Assembly: GCF_030534335.1 (NCBI RefSeq)
Contig: NZ_CP130565.1
Coordinates: forward strand, 1,075,501 to 1,139,500
DNA length: 64,000 nt
Source: Marivirga harenae
GTDB taxonomy: Bacteria; Bacteroidota; Bacteroidia; Cytophagales; Cyclobacteriaceae
Direction of reading: 5' to 3'
Shown here piece after piece: positions 63,847-64,000 of this stretch (positions are counted from its first letter, which is position 1; each line of letters starts with the position of its first letter). The notes beneath the pieces were generated by a model. That model was not told the DNA's origin, searched no databases, and saw nothing but the letters and a program-made list of their open reading frames with translations. Made by a program: the position numbers and the translations under genes.

Positions 63847-64000
63847 TTAGCTTTCTTCTGCCAGTTTTGATTGGCTATTTTCAAAAGCCAACTTTATGTC
63901 ACTAATAAATTTACTTAAAATTTTGGAATTATTACTAACGTCTACCTCAACTTCATATCTGCTAATATACTCATCCTCAGTGCCTTTTGCTATTTCAGAT
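63847..64000 (-). CDS. unidentified gene, C-terminal 50 residues only (5' part outside window)
   Basis: An open frame enters from the window edge and stops at a TAA (63849-63847), reading SEIAKGTEDEYISRYEVEVD then VSNNSKILSKFISDIKLAFE and ENSQSKLAEES. One base separates it from the nSTAND1 start codon, so the two are translationally coupled and this is an operon member. The fragment is too short to assign. In other bacteria the gene before an nSTAND protein often supplies an effector or associated domain. Confidence 0.7.
   Translation of the reverse strand, partial: SEIAKGTEDEYISRYEVEVDVSNNSKILSKFISDIKLAFENSQSKLAEES

Noticed and set aside
60714-64000. nSTAND1 protein as part of a classic antiphage (Avs-like) defence island
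   Set aside because: No nuclease, toxin or protease effector domain is seen in it, it has a membrane helix, and its partners are envelope proteins; the unseen upstream gene could change this.

Overview
The window comes from a member of the Bacteroidota, most likely the order Cytophagales (a Marivirga-like marine bacterium is my best guess, from general resemblance only). Support: low G+C, type IX secretion (T9SS) C-terminal sorting domains, a DUF4221 lipoprotein, the alternative bacterial GlmU, a DksA-like protein with a one-cysteine finger, and promoters of the Bacteroidota form TTTG-N17/18-TAnnTTTG.

Layout. 1-1.5 kb: the 3' end of a GlmU-like gene and rpiB (+). 2-7.7 kb: a TetR-controlled operon (-) with an outer-membrane protein, a LolD-like ATPase, two FtsX-type permeases and a LolA-like periplasmic protein, led by a three-copy operator-like repeat. 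7.7-11.6 kb: a gene run (-) with a RimB-like protease, hemC, a cyclophilin lipoprotein, an RmlD-like reductase and a GGCT-fold protein. 11.6-12.2 kb: a heavily decayed phosphatidylserine decarboxylase gene, previously looking like empty DNA. 12.5-15.9 kb: gdhA, cdsA, DUF2007 and CPBP protease (-). 15.9-22 kb: dusB, EamA transporter, DksA-like, scpB, RluB-like and two surface/secreted proteins (+). 22-26.2 kb: a 7TM histidine kinase (-), tRNA-Phe(GAA) (-) with promoter and terminator, and a membrane FeS / CCG-domain pair (+).

26.9-41.8 kb is one cell-surface polysaccharide locus of 14 minus-strand genes. It runs from UDP-HexNAc dehydrogenase and 4,6-dehydratase through two DegT-family proteins (one lacking the PLP lysine), a GNAT, Wzx flippase, LbH acyltransferase, a lipoprotein hydrolase, three glycosyltransferases and two Wzy/WaaL-type proteins to a WecA-type initiating transferase. 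Together these would make, modify, flip, polymerise and ligate a lipid-linked glycan containing amino and acidic sugars. 42-43.7 kb: two small secreted proteins. 43.9-48.2 kb: sulfate activation (cysC, cysD, cysN on -, cysQ on +), with cysD and cysN split by 504 bp of repeat and gene debris.

48.5-64 kb is the most unusual part: a tightly coupled minus-strand operon. Its members are an unidentified gene cut by the window edge, a membrane-anchored nSTAND1 NTPase with a coiled coil and WD40 propeller, a beta-barrel protein, a lipoprotein and a 3,327-residue T9SS-exported multidomain surface protein. I infer a trans-envelope sensing/adhesion apparatus; no function is proven by the sequence.
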